DNA from: AWTP1-13 sp963832445 | GTDB taxonomy: Bacteria > Pseudomonadota > Alphaproteobacteria > Rhizobiales > Hyphomicrobiaceae | Direction of reading: 5' to 3' | Length of the DNA stretch: 64,000 nucleotides | Assembly: GCA_963832445.1 (NCBI GenBank) | Contig: CAWHUM010000013.1 | Coordinates: 235,332-299,331, forward strand | In this document: piece by piece, positions 1 to 7,802 of the stretch | Layout of the letters: each line of letters opens with the position of its first letter | Numbering within the stretch: the stretch's first letter is position 1 | Position numbers and translations under genes: made by a program | Notes under the pieces: model-generated | Told to the model about the DNA's origin: nothing | Database searches by the model: none | The model's input: only the letters and a program-made list of their open reading frames with translations

Positions 1-1788
1 GACGCCCGGCACCTCGCGCAGCTCCTGCTGCACCTTCTGCAGATCGCGGCGGTCATAGACGGGGACGCCGCTTGGAATGAACCCGGCCGGATACTTGAAC
101 GGCTCGTCGGTGACCACCACCACCTTCTCGACACCCTCGGCCAGCACTTGGCTCAGGATCATCGACACGGTCATGCCGCCGTCGAGCGTCTGGCCGCCTG
201 TCATGGCAACGGCGTCGTTGAAGAGGATCTTGAAGGTGACGTTGACGCCGGCCGCGCGCGCAGCGCGGATGGAAAGGCTGCCGGAGTGGATGTAGGTGCC
301 GTCGCCGAGGTTCTGGAAGACGTGCTTGGTCTTGGAGAACGGCGCCTCGCCTATCCAGTTGCTGCCCTCGCCGCCCATCTGCGTGAACCCCTCGGTCGAG
401 CGGTCCATCCAGTGCGCCATGAAGTGGCAGCCGATGCCGGCGTAGGCGCGCGAGCCCTTGGGCACGACGGTAGAGGTGTTGTGCGGGCAGCCGGGGCAGA
501 AATAGGGGATGCGGATGGCGGCTTCCGCGCTCTCGGGCCGGTTGCCCTTGAGGCGCTTCAGCTCGGCAACCTTGCCTTTGATATCCTCACCGGCACCGCC
601 GCGGATCAGCCGCTCACCGAGCTTGATGGCGATGTCGGTAGGGTCGAGCGCATATTTGGCGGGGAACAGCCACTGCTCGTTCTCGTCCTTCTTGCCGATC
701 ACGCGCGGCCGCTCGGGGAGGTCGTAGAGCTGCTCCTTCACCTGCGTCTCGATCAGCGAGCGCTTCTCCTCGACGACCAGGATCAGGTCCAGGCCCTTTG
801 CGAATTCGCGTACGCCCTGCGGCTCGAGCGGCCAGGGCATGCCGACCTTGTAGACCCGGATGCCGAGCTCATTGGCCTTGACCTCGTCGATACCGAGCTC
901 GTCCATCGCCTGGCGTACGTCGAGATAGCTCTTTCCCGTGGTGATGATGCCGAGCTTGGGCCTCGGGCCGCCGCTGATGACGATGCGATCGATCTTGTTG
1001 GCGCGGCTGAAGGCGAGGATCGCCGGGACCTTGTGATCGTGCAGGCGCGCTTCCTTGACGAGGGTCTGGTCGCCGAGGCGAATGCCGAGACCGCCCGGCG
1101 GCGACGCATAATCGTCGGGGAGCTTGACCTGCACGCGGTCGATGCGGCCATCGACGGTGGAGGTGGCCTCGATGTTGTCCTTCACGCATTTGAGGGCGAC
1201 CCAGACGCTGGCAAAGCGCGACAAGGCGAAACCGAGGACACCGTAGTCGAGGATCTCCTGAACGCCGGCAGGGTTCAGGATCGGGATCATGAAGTCGAGA
1301 AAGGCGAACTCGGACTGGTGCGCGGTGGTGGAGCTTTCGGCGGTATGGTCGTCGCCCATAAGGGCCAGCACGCCGCCGTGCTTGGAGGTGCCGGCGTGGT
1401 TGGCATGGCGGAACACGTCACCCGTCCGGTCGACACCTGGGCCCTTGCCGTACCAGATGCCGAAGACGCCGTCGTAGTTGCCTTCACCCCTGAGCTCCGC
1501 CTGCTGTGAGCCCCACAGCGCGGTGGCAGCCAAGTCCTCGTTGAGGCCGGCCATGAACTTGATGTGGTTGGGCTCCAGGATGCCCTTGGCGCGCAGCATC
1601 GCCGCTTCCAGGGAGGCGATGGGCGAGCCGCGATAGCCGGTCACGTACCCAGCCGTATTGAGCCCCGCCCGCCGGTCGCGGGCCCGTTGGGTCAGCATGA
1701 GGCGGACGATGGCCTGGGTGCCGGTCAGCAGCTGGCGGGTCTCGTCGAGGGCGTACTTGTCGTCGAGGCTCACCGTGTTCTTGGGCAT
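1..1788 (-). CDS. indolepyruvate:ferredoxin oxidoreductase, fused IorAB type (3' end outside window)
   Basis: The frame is open from an ATG at 1788 (MPKNTVSLDD) to the left edge, giving 596 N-terminal residues; the C-terminal part lies outside the window. Family members oxidatively decarboxylate aryl- or branched-chain 2-oxoacids to acyl-CoA with ferredoxin as acceptor, in the cytoplasm. Recognisable segments are TGTQAIVRLMLTQRARD and AGYVTGYRGSPIASLE at the N-terminus (pyruvate-binding half), FCPGCPHNTS near residue 429 and GGEGSNWIGEAPF near residue 470, with ILFNDAVAMTGGQTLDGG further on (thiamine-diphosphate half). The order matches the long fused IorA-IorB proteins of proteobacteria, which are usually about 1,150 residues. 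No frameshift is visible in this portion. The exact 2-oxoacid substrate cannot be told from sequence. Confidence 0.9.
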   Translation of the reverse strand, partial: MPKNTVSLDDKYALDETRQLLTGTQAIVRLMLTQRARDRRAGLNTAGYVTGYRGSPIASLEAAMLRAKGILEPNHIKFMAGLNEDLAATALWGSQQAELRGEGNYDGVFGIWYGKGPGVDRTGDVFRHANHAGTSKHGGVLALMGDDHTAESSTTAHQSEFAFLDFMIPILNPAGVQEILDYGVLGFALSRFASVWVALKCVKDNIEATSTVDGRIDRVQVKLPDDYASPPGGLGIRLGDQTLVKEARLHDHKVPAILAFSRANKIDRIVISGGPRPKLGIITTGKSYLDVRQAMDELGIDEVKANELGIRVYKVGMPWPLEPQGVREFAKGLDLILVVEEKRSLIETQVKEQLYDLPERPRVIGKKDENEQWLFPAKYALDPTDIAIKLGERLIRGGAGEDIKGKVAELKRLKGNRPESAEAAIRIPYFCPGCPHNTSTVVPKGSRAYAGIGCHFMAHWMDRSTEGFTQMGGEGSNWIGEAPFSKTKHVFQNLGDGTYIHSGSLSIRAARAAGVNVTFKILFNDAVAMTGGQTLDGGMTVSMILSQVLAEGVEKVVVVTDEPFKYPAGFIPSGVPVYDRRDLQKVQQELREVPGV

Positions 1789-2056
1789 GGCGGATCGGGC
1801 TCTCGCGTTAATCGCCTACTGCAACTGATGCCAGAGTCCTTTTGCTCCCGCAAATCTCGTGCCGGATCGGGGTATCACCTTCGAGATGGGGTGGGACAGG
1901 GCGAACGGCAAATTGCGCAATCGGGACGCGCACGAGCGTGCTTGTTGCAGTGCGAAGTCGCATGTGTTTGGGCCAATGGCCGCAACAAAGTTGCGCGCCA
2001 TGCGAGCCGCGACGGACGGCCATGCGTCCTGGCGCAAAATGACACGCCGAGGGCGG

Positions 2057-2470
2057 CTACTTCACCCGGGTGAACGTGGTCGTTTTGCAGAATATCGCGG
2101 CCACACAACCCGCTAAGTCGACCTCGCTCTTGCTCTTGACCGTCAGCGTGCCTGAGTAGGTCTTGCCGTCCGCCCGGTTGTAGAGCTGCCCTGCCCACTT
2201 GTTGGGACCGGTCTTCTTGGCGCCCTGCAGGATGACGAGGCCGACGATGGGGCGGTCCCGCTTGGCGGGGTCGGGGTTCTTGTCGTCAGTCTTCTGCCCG
2301 TCGACCGCCTTGACGATCTTGCCGCAAACGCTGTCACCGCACTTGTAGAATTCCGTGTGCGATTTGTTCTCGGGGTTCTGCCACACGCCGATGGCGTCCT
2401 CCGCGGTCTGTGCGTACGCCACGGTGGCGAGAGCCAACGCAGCACCGGCAGCTATCAGTGTCTTGTTCAT
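2057..2470 (-). CDS. DUF2147 family secreted protein
   Basis: A 137-residue protein. The ATG at 2470 is chosen because it begins a classical signal peptide (MNKTLIAAGAALALATVAYA, cleavage expected after AYA) and is preceded on its own strand by a purine-rich GGGAGA; the frame stays open 26 codons further upstream without signal character. The mature part begins with AEDAIGVWQNPENKSHTEFY, has CGDSVCGKIV, and ends LAGCVAAIFCKTTTFTRVK. That is the DUF2147 pattern: a small periplasmic beta-barrel domain with paired cysteines and no established biochemical role. It is a single gene, not clearly in an operon with either neighbour. Confidence 0.85.
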   Translation of the reverse strand: MNKTLIAAGAALALATVAYAQTAEDAIGVWQNPENKSHTEFYKCGDSVCGKIVKAVDGQKTDDKNPDPAKRDRPIVGLVILQGAKKTGPNKWAGQLYNRADGKTYSGTLTVKSKSEVDLAGCVAAIFCKTTTFTRVK

Positions 2471-2544
2471 GGGCGGTCTCCCTTTCCCGTTGCGGCAATC
2501 CTGCAACGCGACTACGGCACCGGCACGGCGGGGCGACGCCGCAC

Positions 2545-3480
2545 TCATGGCAGGCGTGTGACGCGCATGCGCCAGCTGAGCGCAACAAGCCCCACCACCA
2601 GCGCCGAGAAGACGAGTTCCATCCAGCCGATCGGCTCGCCGAGCAGGAGGAAGGCGGCGACCAGCGTCACGAATGGCTGCAATAGCTGCATCTGGCCGAT
2701 CCTGGCGACGCCGCCGAGCGACATGCCCTTGTTCCAGGCGAAGAAGCCGAGGAACTGGCTGAAAACGGCAACGTAGAAGAAGCCGGCCCAGGCCGAGGCG
2801 GAAGCGCCCCAGTTGATCGTCGGATTGACCAGGACAAAGAGCGCGAGGAGAACGGGTGCCGCCGCCACCAGCGCCCAGGAGATGACCTCCCAGCCGCCGA
2901 CGCGGTGCGACAGCTCACCGCCGAGCGCATACGCGCTCGCAGCGGAAATCGCGGCTCCTGACAGCAGCAGGTCGGCCCAATGGAGGTCGCCGGAGCCGCC
3001 GCCGGAGATGAGCGCGTAGACCAGCACCACGCCGGTGCCGGCCGCCCCGGAGGCCCAGAACCCCAAGGACGGGCGCTCGCGCGCCACCAGCACGCCAGCC
3101 ATGGCGGTGAGCAGCGGCAGCACGGCGAGGACAACTGCGGCGTGCGAGGCCGGGGCATGCTGCATCGCCACCGTCATCAGCAACGGGAAGCCGATGATGG
3201 AGCACAGCGCGAACCAGAAGAGGCGCGGCCAGTCGCGGCGCTCGGGCGGCTTGGCGCGGGCTGCCAGCAGGGTGATGGCGGCAAGCACCGCCGCCAGCAG
3301 CGCGCGGCCCAGGCTGACGAACAGCGGGTCGAGCTCCAGCACGGCCGCGCGGGTGGCCGGCATGGTCAGGCCGAAGACGACGACGCCGATGAGGCCGAGC
3401 AGGAAAGCCTGGCGCAGCCGGCGCACTTCGAGATCGGTGGACATTGGAAGCGGCGAGCGTGTGTGGTTGGATTGCGCCAT
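2545..3480 (-). CDS. EamA/DMT-superfamily inner-membrane transporter
   Basis: A 311-residue protein with about ten hydrophobic helices in two halves, as in the drug/metabolite transporter superfamily (RhaT/YdcZ/EamA type). Landmarks are FLLGLIGVVVFGLTMPATRAAV in the first helix, the EamA-like ASHAAVVLAVLPLLTAMAGV, and the second-half SQFLGFFAWNKGMSLGGVAR followed by QLLQPFVTLVAAFLLLGEPI. Members export metabolites or amino acids; the substrate here is unknown. The start is uncertain: ATG at 3480 gives the longest frame but overlaps the divergent methyltransferase start by two bases, while ATG at 3444 (MSTDLEVRRLRQ) would leave room for a promoter. Neither has a convincing ribosome site. Confidence 0.85.
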   Translation of the reverse strand: MAQSNHTRSPLPMSTDLEVRRLRQAFLLGLIGVVVFGLTMPATRAAVLELDPLFVSLGRALLAAVLAAITLLAARAKPPERRDWPRLFWFALCSIIGFPLLMTVAMQHAPASHAAVVLAVLPLLTAMAGVLVARERPSLGFWASGAAGTGVVLVYALISGGGSGDLHWADLLLSGAAISAASAYALGGELSHRVGGWEVISWALVAAAPVLLALFVLVNPTINWGASASAWAGFFYVAVFSQFLGFFAWNKGMSLGGVARIGQMQLLQPFVTLVAAFLLLGEPIGWMELVFSALVVGLVALSWRMRVTRLP

Positions 3481-4141
3481 GGCGAATCAGGGCTCAGACG
3501 ATCTGCAACGGTTTGCCGCCGGACGGCGGTTCGCGAGCGTGCTAGCCGATCCGCCGTGGCGGTTCGTCAACCGCACCGGCAAGATGGCGCCGGAGCACAG
3601 GCGGCTCAACCGCTACGAAACGCTCACCACCGATGCAATCTGCGCCTTGCCGGTGGCAGGCATCCTGGCCGACAGGGCCCACCTGTACCTTTGGGTCCCC
3701 AACGCCCTGCTGCCGGACGGTCTCCAAGTGATGGCGGCCTGGGGCTTTGCGTACAAGACCAACATCGTGTGGCAGAAGGTGCGCAAGGATGGCGGCCCAG
3801 ACGGGCGCGGCGTCGGCTTCTATTTCCGCAATGTGACGGAGCTGCTGCTATTCGGGGTGCGCGGCAGCAACAACCGCACGCTGGCTGCGGGACGCCGGCA
3901 GGTGAACTTCATCGCCTCGCGCAAGCGCGAGCACTCGCGCAAACCCGACGAGCAGTACGCGCTGATCGAGGCGTGCAGCCCGGGGCCCTATCTGGAGCTG
4001 TTCGCGCGCGGCCAGCGCTCGGGCTGGGCCAGCTGGGGCAATCAGGCACGCGATAGTTATTGCCCGACCTGGGATACGTACGCCAACCACTCGGCAGCGG
4101 AGGCGGAACTTCCTCACGTGCGGCGGGTTTTGCCGAGCTGA
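3479..4141 (+). CDS. MT-A70 family N6-adenine methyltransferase
   Basis: A 220-residue protein starting at the ATG at 3479 (MANQGSDDLQ). The catalytic DPPW is at residues 24-27 within FASVLADPPWRF, followed by HLYLWVPNALLPDGL, the AdoMet-fold strand WGFAYKTNIVWQKVRKDG, GVGFYFRNVTELLLFGVRG, and the C-terminal GPYLELFARGQRSGW. This set defines the bacterial MT-A70 family, which transfers a methyl group from S-adenosylmethionine to the N6 of adenine in DNA (or RNA). No restriction endonuclease or specificity subunit is encoded next to it, so an orphan or phage-derived methylase is likely. It is divergent from the DMT transporter and their 5' ends touch. Confidence 0.88.
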   Translation: MANQGSDDLQRFAAGRRFASVLADPPWRFVNRTGKMAPEHRRLNRYETLTTDAICALPVAGILADRAHLYLWVPNALLPDGLQVMAAWGFAYKTNIVWQKVRKDGGPDGRGVGFYFRNVTELLLFGVRGSNNRTLAAGRRQVNFIASRKREHSRKPDEQYALIEACSPGPYLELFARGQRSGWASWGNQARDSYCPTWDTYANHSAAEAELPHVRRVLPS

Positions 4142-4180
4142 CAATTGCAGCAGCCGCGAGTTTTGTTGGGAGCACGCACT

Positions 4181-4642
4181 ATGGAGCAGGATGCAGCAAG
4201 GAAGCTGAGGCCGCGGAGGAAGACGGTCCTTGCCGCTGCACTGATCTGCTGTGCGGGGCTGCTGCCTGGCAGGAGCAGCGCCGACGGGGCACTCGCCGTG
4301 GGGCTTCCCGCCGACGTGGCCAAGCAGGGCCTCGCCATGGGCTACGCCCTCAACTATGCGACCAGCGAGAAAGCCCAGGAGCTGGCGCTGAAGCGCTGCC
4401 GCGAGTTCCAGGACGCGCCGCAGGCGACGCGCGACCTCTGCAAGATCGTGGAGAAGTTCTCCAAGCGGTGCCTGGCGGTGGCGCTCGACCCCCAGTTCGG
4501 CACAACGGGCATCGGCTGGTCGGTGTCCAAGAACCAGGAGGTGGCCGAGGACCTAGCCATGGAGAAGTGCGGGGAGACTGCCGGGCGCAAGCGGCGCGAG
4601 TTCTGCCGGGTGACGCTTACCAGCTGTGACGGCAGGAAGTAG
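4181..4642 (+). CDS. secreted DUF4189-type protein
   Basis: A 153-residue protein from the ATG at 4181 (MEQDAARKLRPRRK), with a basic N-terminus and a hydrophobic signal segment TVLAAALICCAGLLPG. The mature region has a short repeated pattern of Ala-rich helices and cysteines (ALKRCREF, RDLCKIV, KRCLAVALD, GIGWSVSKNQEVAEDLAMEKC, EFCRVTLTSCDGRK). This resembles the DUF4189 family of cysteine-containing periplasmic proteins that carry ..AA..A...C repeats. The function of the family is unknown. An in-frame ATG at 4145 would add 12 residues ahead of the signal and looks less natural. Confidence 0.7.
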   Translation: MEQDAARKLRPRRKTVLAAALICCAGLLPGRSSADGALAVGLPADVAKQGLAMGYALNYATSEKAQELALKRCREFQDAPQATRDLCKIVEKFSKRCLAVALDPQFGTTGIGWSVSKNQEVAEDLAMEKCGETAGRKRREFCRVTLTSCDGRK

Positions 4643-4806
4643 GCCTGGCAAGGCCGAACATTGGGGGCCCACCTCGGGCCCTGGCGTTATGCATATTTCC
4701 GGGCTTAGTCGAGATCGTTCGAATTGGCATGGCAACCCCGGGTCAGTTCGTACTAGAATTTCGGCTTCGGTGCTTGGGCTGGGGGCCCTTCTGCAGGAGG
4801 TCCACC

Positions 4807-5100
4807 ATGGCAACGTACATCGTGCTTGGTAGTTTCACAGACCAGGGCATCCGCAACGTCAAGGACACGACCAAACGGGCCGACGCCTTCAAGGAGATGG
4901 CCAAATCCTCGGGCGCGGCAGTCAAAGAGGTCTACTGGACCCTTGGCCAGTACGACCTCGTAGCAACCGTCGAAGCGCCTGACGATAAGGTCGTCACGGC
5001 TCTCGGGCTCACTTTGGGCAAGGCCGGCAATGTCCGCACCCAGACGCTCAGGGCCTTTTCGGCTGCGGAGATGACCTCGATCCTGGGCAAGGTCAGCTAG
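4807..5100 (+). CDS. GYD domain protein
   Basis: A 97-residue protein with a strong ribosome site, AGGAGG at 4796-4801, six bases before the ATG at 4807. The sequence opens MATYIVLGSFTDQGIRNVKD and carries KEVYWTLGQYDLVATVEAPDD, the GYD-family signature (named for a Gly-Tyr-Asp segment, here GQYD), followed by LTLGKAGNVRTQTLRAF. The fold is expected to be a small ferredoxin-like dimer; the role is unknown. A more distant relative lies at 61120-61452 in this window. Confidence 0.88.
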   Translation: MATYIVLGSFTDQGIRNVKDTTKRADAFKEMAKSSGAAVKEVYWTLGQYDLVATVEAPDDKVVTALGLTLGKAGNVRTQTLRAFSAAEMTSILGKVS

Positions 5101-5171
5101 CCCGATTGGTCATCGTCAGGAACTGGAACTCACCAAGCAATGTGAGCGCGTGACATGTGGGAGATCTGGCC

Positions 5172-5615
5172 ATGAAGATAGGCGATGTAATAGCGGACAA
5201 GGGGCATCACGTCGCTACCGTCTGGCCAGAGAAGCTGCTGAGGCAGATCCTGCTCCTCTTCGAGGAGCGCAACATCGCCTCGGTGGTTGTTGTCGACCAT
5301 GCCGACAGTCCGCTCGGCATCGTCACGGACCGGGACGCGCTGCGGGCGCTGGTCCGGAGCAGCATGGCAGCTCTTGAGCGTCCTGTGTCCAACGTGATGC
5401 AAGTCCCCGTGCCGTCCTGCTCCCCGGACGACACGGTCAACCACGTGCTGCGGATGATGACCGAGAAGAGGGTGCGCCACGTTCTGGTCATGCGGGAGAA
5501 GAAGATGATCGGGATCGTAAGTATCGGCGATTTGGTCAAGTTCAGGCTCAAGGATGCCGACCTCGAGAACCAAGTCTTGCGCGATTTGGCGCTGACGCGC
5601 ATGGCCGGTGAGTAG
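5172..5615 (+). CDS. CBS-domain pair protein
   Basis: A 147-residue protein made of two CBS domains: residues about 5-60 (MKIGDVIADKGHHV through LGIVTDRDALRALV) and about 70-135 (VSNVMQVPVPSCSPDDTVN through MIGIVSIGDLVKFRL). CBS pairs bind adenosine nucleotides or AdoMet and act as energy or redox sensors, often under stress. The ATG at 5172 is preferred to the in-frame GTG at 5157 because GGGAG at 5158-5162 sits nine bases before it. The gene follows the GYD gene on the same strand with a 71-base gap, and ends 45 bases before the convergent acyl-CoA dehydrogenase. Confidence 0.9.
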   Translation: MKIGDVIADKGHHVATVWPEKLLRQILLLFEERNIASVVVVDHADSPLGIVTDRDALRALVRSSMAALERPVSNVMQVPVPSCSPDDTVNHVLRMMTEKRVRHVLVMREKKMIGIVSIGDLVKFRLKDADLENQVLRDLALTRMAGE

Positions 5616-5660
5616 TGGTTCTTCGCTTACGTGCGACCGGCCGTGCGTGAGCAAATCTGC

Positions 5661-6810
5661 TCAGCCGCGATTGCCGCCCAGCACCTTGCGCGAGATGACG
5701 ACGCGCATGATCTCGTTGGTGCCTTCCAGGATCTGGTGCACGCGCAGGTCGCGAACCAGCTTCTCCAGGCCGTAGTCCTTAAGGTAGCCGTAGCCGCCGT
5801 GGATCTGCAGCGCCTCGTTGCACACCTTGAAGCCGAGGTCGGTGGCCAGCCGCTTGGCCATCGCCGAATACATGGTGGCCTGCGGGTCGGCGCGGTCGAT
5901 GGCATCGGCGGCGCGATAGATCATCAGGCGCGCGGCCTCCAGCTCGGTCGCCATGTCGGCGATCTTGAACTGCAGCGCCTGGAAGTCGGCGATCTGTTTT
6001 GCCGAACGCCTTGCGCTCGAACATGTACTGGCGTGCCTTGTCGAGCGCGGCCCAGGCGGCGCCCAGCGAGCAGGCGCCGATGTTGATGCGGCCGCCGTCG
6101 AGCCCCGACATGGCGAACTTGAAGCCCTGGCCCTCGGCGCCGACGCGGTTGCCAGCGGGCACCTTGCAGTCCTCGAAGATCACCTGGCGCGTCGGCTGCG
6201 CGTTCCAGCCCATCTTCTTCTCGTTGGCGCCGAAGGAGAGGCCGGGCGTGTCCTTCATCACCGCGAAGGCCGAGACGCCGGAGGCGCCCTCGTCGCCCGT
6301 GCGCGCGAACACGAAATAGAAGTCGGTGGCGCCGGCGCCCGAGATGAACTGCTTGGAGCCGTTGAGGACGTAGCTGTCGCCCGAGCGCCGCGCCGTGGTC
6401 TTGAGGGCGGCGGCATCGGAGCCGGCCCCCGGCTCGGTCAGGCAATAGCTCGACAGCCACTCCATGGAGGCAAGCTTGGGCATCCATGCTGCGACCTGCT
6501 CGGGGGAAGCGTACTTGCCGACCATCCACGCCACCATGTTGTGGATCGAGATGTAGCCGGCAATCGCCGGGCAGCCGTAGGCCAGCGCCTCCATGATGAG
6601 CGCGCCGTCCATGCGCGAGAGGCCCGAACCGCCCTTGTCCTCGGGCACGTAGATGGTGGCCATGCCGAGCGGCGCCACCTCGCGGATCACATCGATGGGG
6701 AAGTGGCTCGTCTCGTCCCATTCGGCCGCGTGCGGCGCGATGCGCTCCTTGGCAAAGGTGAGCGCCGTCTCCTGGATGGCGGCCTGTTCCTCGGTGAGGG
6801 CGAAGTGCAT
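5661..6810 (-). pseudogene. acyl-CoA dehydrogenase (isobutyryl-CoA dehydrogenase-like), one frameshift
   Basis: The N-terminal part starts at the ATG at 6810 (MHFALTEEQAAIQE) and includes WLSSYCLTEPGAGSDAAALK, GSKQFISGAGATDFYFV and LDGGRINIGACSLGAAWAAL, then breaks after RKAFGK. The rest continues in another frame (MATELEAARLMIYRAADA, CNEALQIHGGYGYLKDYGLE, HQILEGTNEIMR) to the stop at 5661. The break lies in a run of four T at 5997-6000 (AAAA on the coding strand); dropping one base restores GKQIADFQALQFKIADMATE. Together the parts form a full-length FAD-dependent acyl-CoA dehydrogenase of the valine-pathway ACAD8 type, oxidising an acyl-CoA to the 2-enoyl-CoA. The homopolymer position makes a sequencing error more likely than true gene loss. 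The start codon lies only four bases after the vapC stop. Confidence 0.85.
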
Positions 6811-6814
6811 GGGG

Positions 6815-7231
6815 TCAGGTCCAGTCGGACAGGTGGACGACACGCGAACTGAAAGCTGTAGGCGCCAGACGGTTCACGAAGCGTCTGTCGGCGGTAACGA
6901 GCCGCGCATCTTCACGTATCGCGAGCGCCAAGTAGAAGCAATCATATGGTGCATGCCCCAGCTCCAAGCCCATGGAGAGCGCAGCTCCTGCCAACTCGGC
7001 GTCATCCTCTGCCACCGTCACCTGGCTAAGGACCGCAGCCAAACCTTGCCGGGCCTGTTCAATAGCGATCTGACCGGCGCGGACATATTGCCAGATGGCA
7101 GTTGTGACCTCCGCCACAAACATCGCCGGCGCGACAAGGGCATCGGGCCGTGTAAGCACTGCCAATGCACGTTCCCTCAGCGGCTGCTTAATTATCCATT
7201 TGATCGCAACGTTGGCATCTATGACGATCAT
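6815..7231 (-). CDS. vapC: PIN-domain ribonuclease toxin (VapC family)
   Basis: A 138-residue PIN domain protein. It opens MIVIDANVAIKWI with the first catalytic aspartate at residue 5, has the conserved acid in FVAEVTTAIW, and ends with the third and fourth acid positions in APYDCFYLALA and RLVTADRRFVNRL. VapC toxins are Mg-dependent endoribonucleases, typically cleaving initiator tRNA or rRNA loops, and are held inactive by the cognate VapB. Its ATG overlaps the stop of the upstream antitoxin gene by four bases (7228-7231), the usual translational coupling of such pairs. Confidence 0.9.
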   Translation of the reverse strand: MIVIDANVAIKWIIKQPLRERALAVLTRPDALVAPAMFVAEVTTAIWQYVRAGQIAIEQARQGLAAVLSQVTVAEDDAELAGAALSMGLELGHAPYDCFYLALAIREDARLVTADRRFVNRLAPTAFSSRVVHLSDWT

Positions 7232-7464
7232 ACACGCCTGTTCCGGATTCGCCGGATGACGTCTTCGCTGAGCAGCTTGGATGGTTTTTTCTGCAATGCG
7301 GCGACGCGTTCAACTGCAGCCAGCCGTTCTTCAGCGGTTGGCGTTGCGGCCTGCTTGAGAATGTCCCGCAGCTCGTGCTCGAGCGAATGCCCCTTGCGCT
7401 GAGCCCTGCGCTTCAGCGATGCGATGGTGTGATCGTCAAGGTTGCGAATCAGCACTTGGCCCAT
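7228..7464 (-). CDS. vapB: FitA/VapB-like ribbon-helix-helix antitoxin
   Basis: A 78-residue protein starting at the ATG at 7464 (MGQVLIRNLDDHTIASLKRR). The N-terminal MxxxxIRNLDDxxxxxLKxRA pattern is the Arc/MetJ-like ribbon-helix-helix of FitA-type antitoxins, followed by GHSLEHELRDILKQA. The C-terminal tail (LSEDVIRRIRNRRV) is basic and would thread into the VapC active site. It should bind DNA at its own promoter and neutralise the coupled VapC. The first codons nearly repeat those of the antitoxin at 7526-7753. Confidence 0.88.
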   Translation of the reverse strand: MGQVLIRNLDDHTIASLKRRAQRKGHSLEHELRDILKQAATPTAEERLAAVERVAALQKKPSKLLSEDVIRRIRNRRV

Positions 7465-7525
7465 TACTGGCCTCCATTCCCATGCACATGGCAACGGTGG
7501 CAGGAGTCGACGACCGCCTGCTCGG

Positions 7526-7753
7526 TCACAAGAGACCCTCTCGGATTTCGTCCTTGCTCAGGGGCGCTAGGGGTGTCGGGAACTCGGCGATGTATTGCCG
7601 GGCCAGTGCTGCCCGCTCGGCCGGCGAGAAAGGCGCATTGGTTTCCAGAACGCCCCGCAGCACTTGCTCGAGCGAGGTGCCTTGCAGCCGCGCCTTCACC
7701 TTGTAGGTCTCGATAAGTCCTTCCGAGATATTCCTGATCAGGACTTGGCCCAT
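7526..7753 (-). CDS. second ribbon-helix-helix antitoxin-like protein, no toxin partner visible
   Basis: A 75-residue protein, MGQVLIRNISEGLIETYKVK, with the same start and the same family layout (GTSLEQVLRGVLETNAPFSP) as the neighbouring VapB. Downstream on its strand there is no PIN gene of its own; the next gene is the VapB at 7464. It may be an antitoxin whose toxin was lost, or a duplicate that co-regulates the operon. The C-terminus (LAPLSKDEIREGLL) is acidic, unlike the basic tail of the coupled VapB, so it may not neutralise the same toxin. Confidence 0.8.
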   Translation of the reverse strand: MGQVLIRNISEGLIETYKVKARLQGTSLEQVLRGVLETNAPFSPAERAALARQYIAEFPTPLAPLSKDEIREGLL

Positions 7754-7802
7754 CGCTCAGTCTCCATTGCTATCACAATGATAGCATACCCTATTTCGGC
7801 TG

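Noticed and set aside
148..1509. 453-codon plus-strand reading frame
   Set aside because: It lies antisense to the conserved oxidoreductase, has low-complexity His/Ala/Arg-rich sequence and matches no family; long antisense frames are common in GC-rich DNA.
2980..4056. 358-codon plus-strand reading frame across the transporter and methyltransferase
   Set aside because: It is out of frame with the DPPW methyltransferase and shows no domain.
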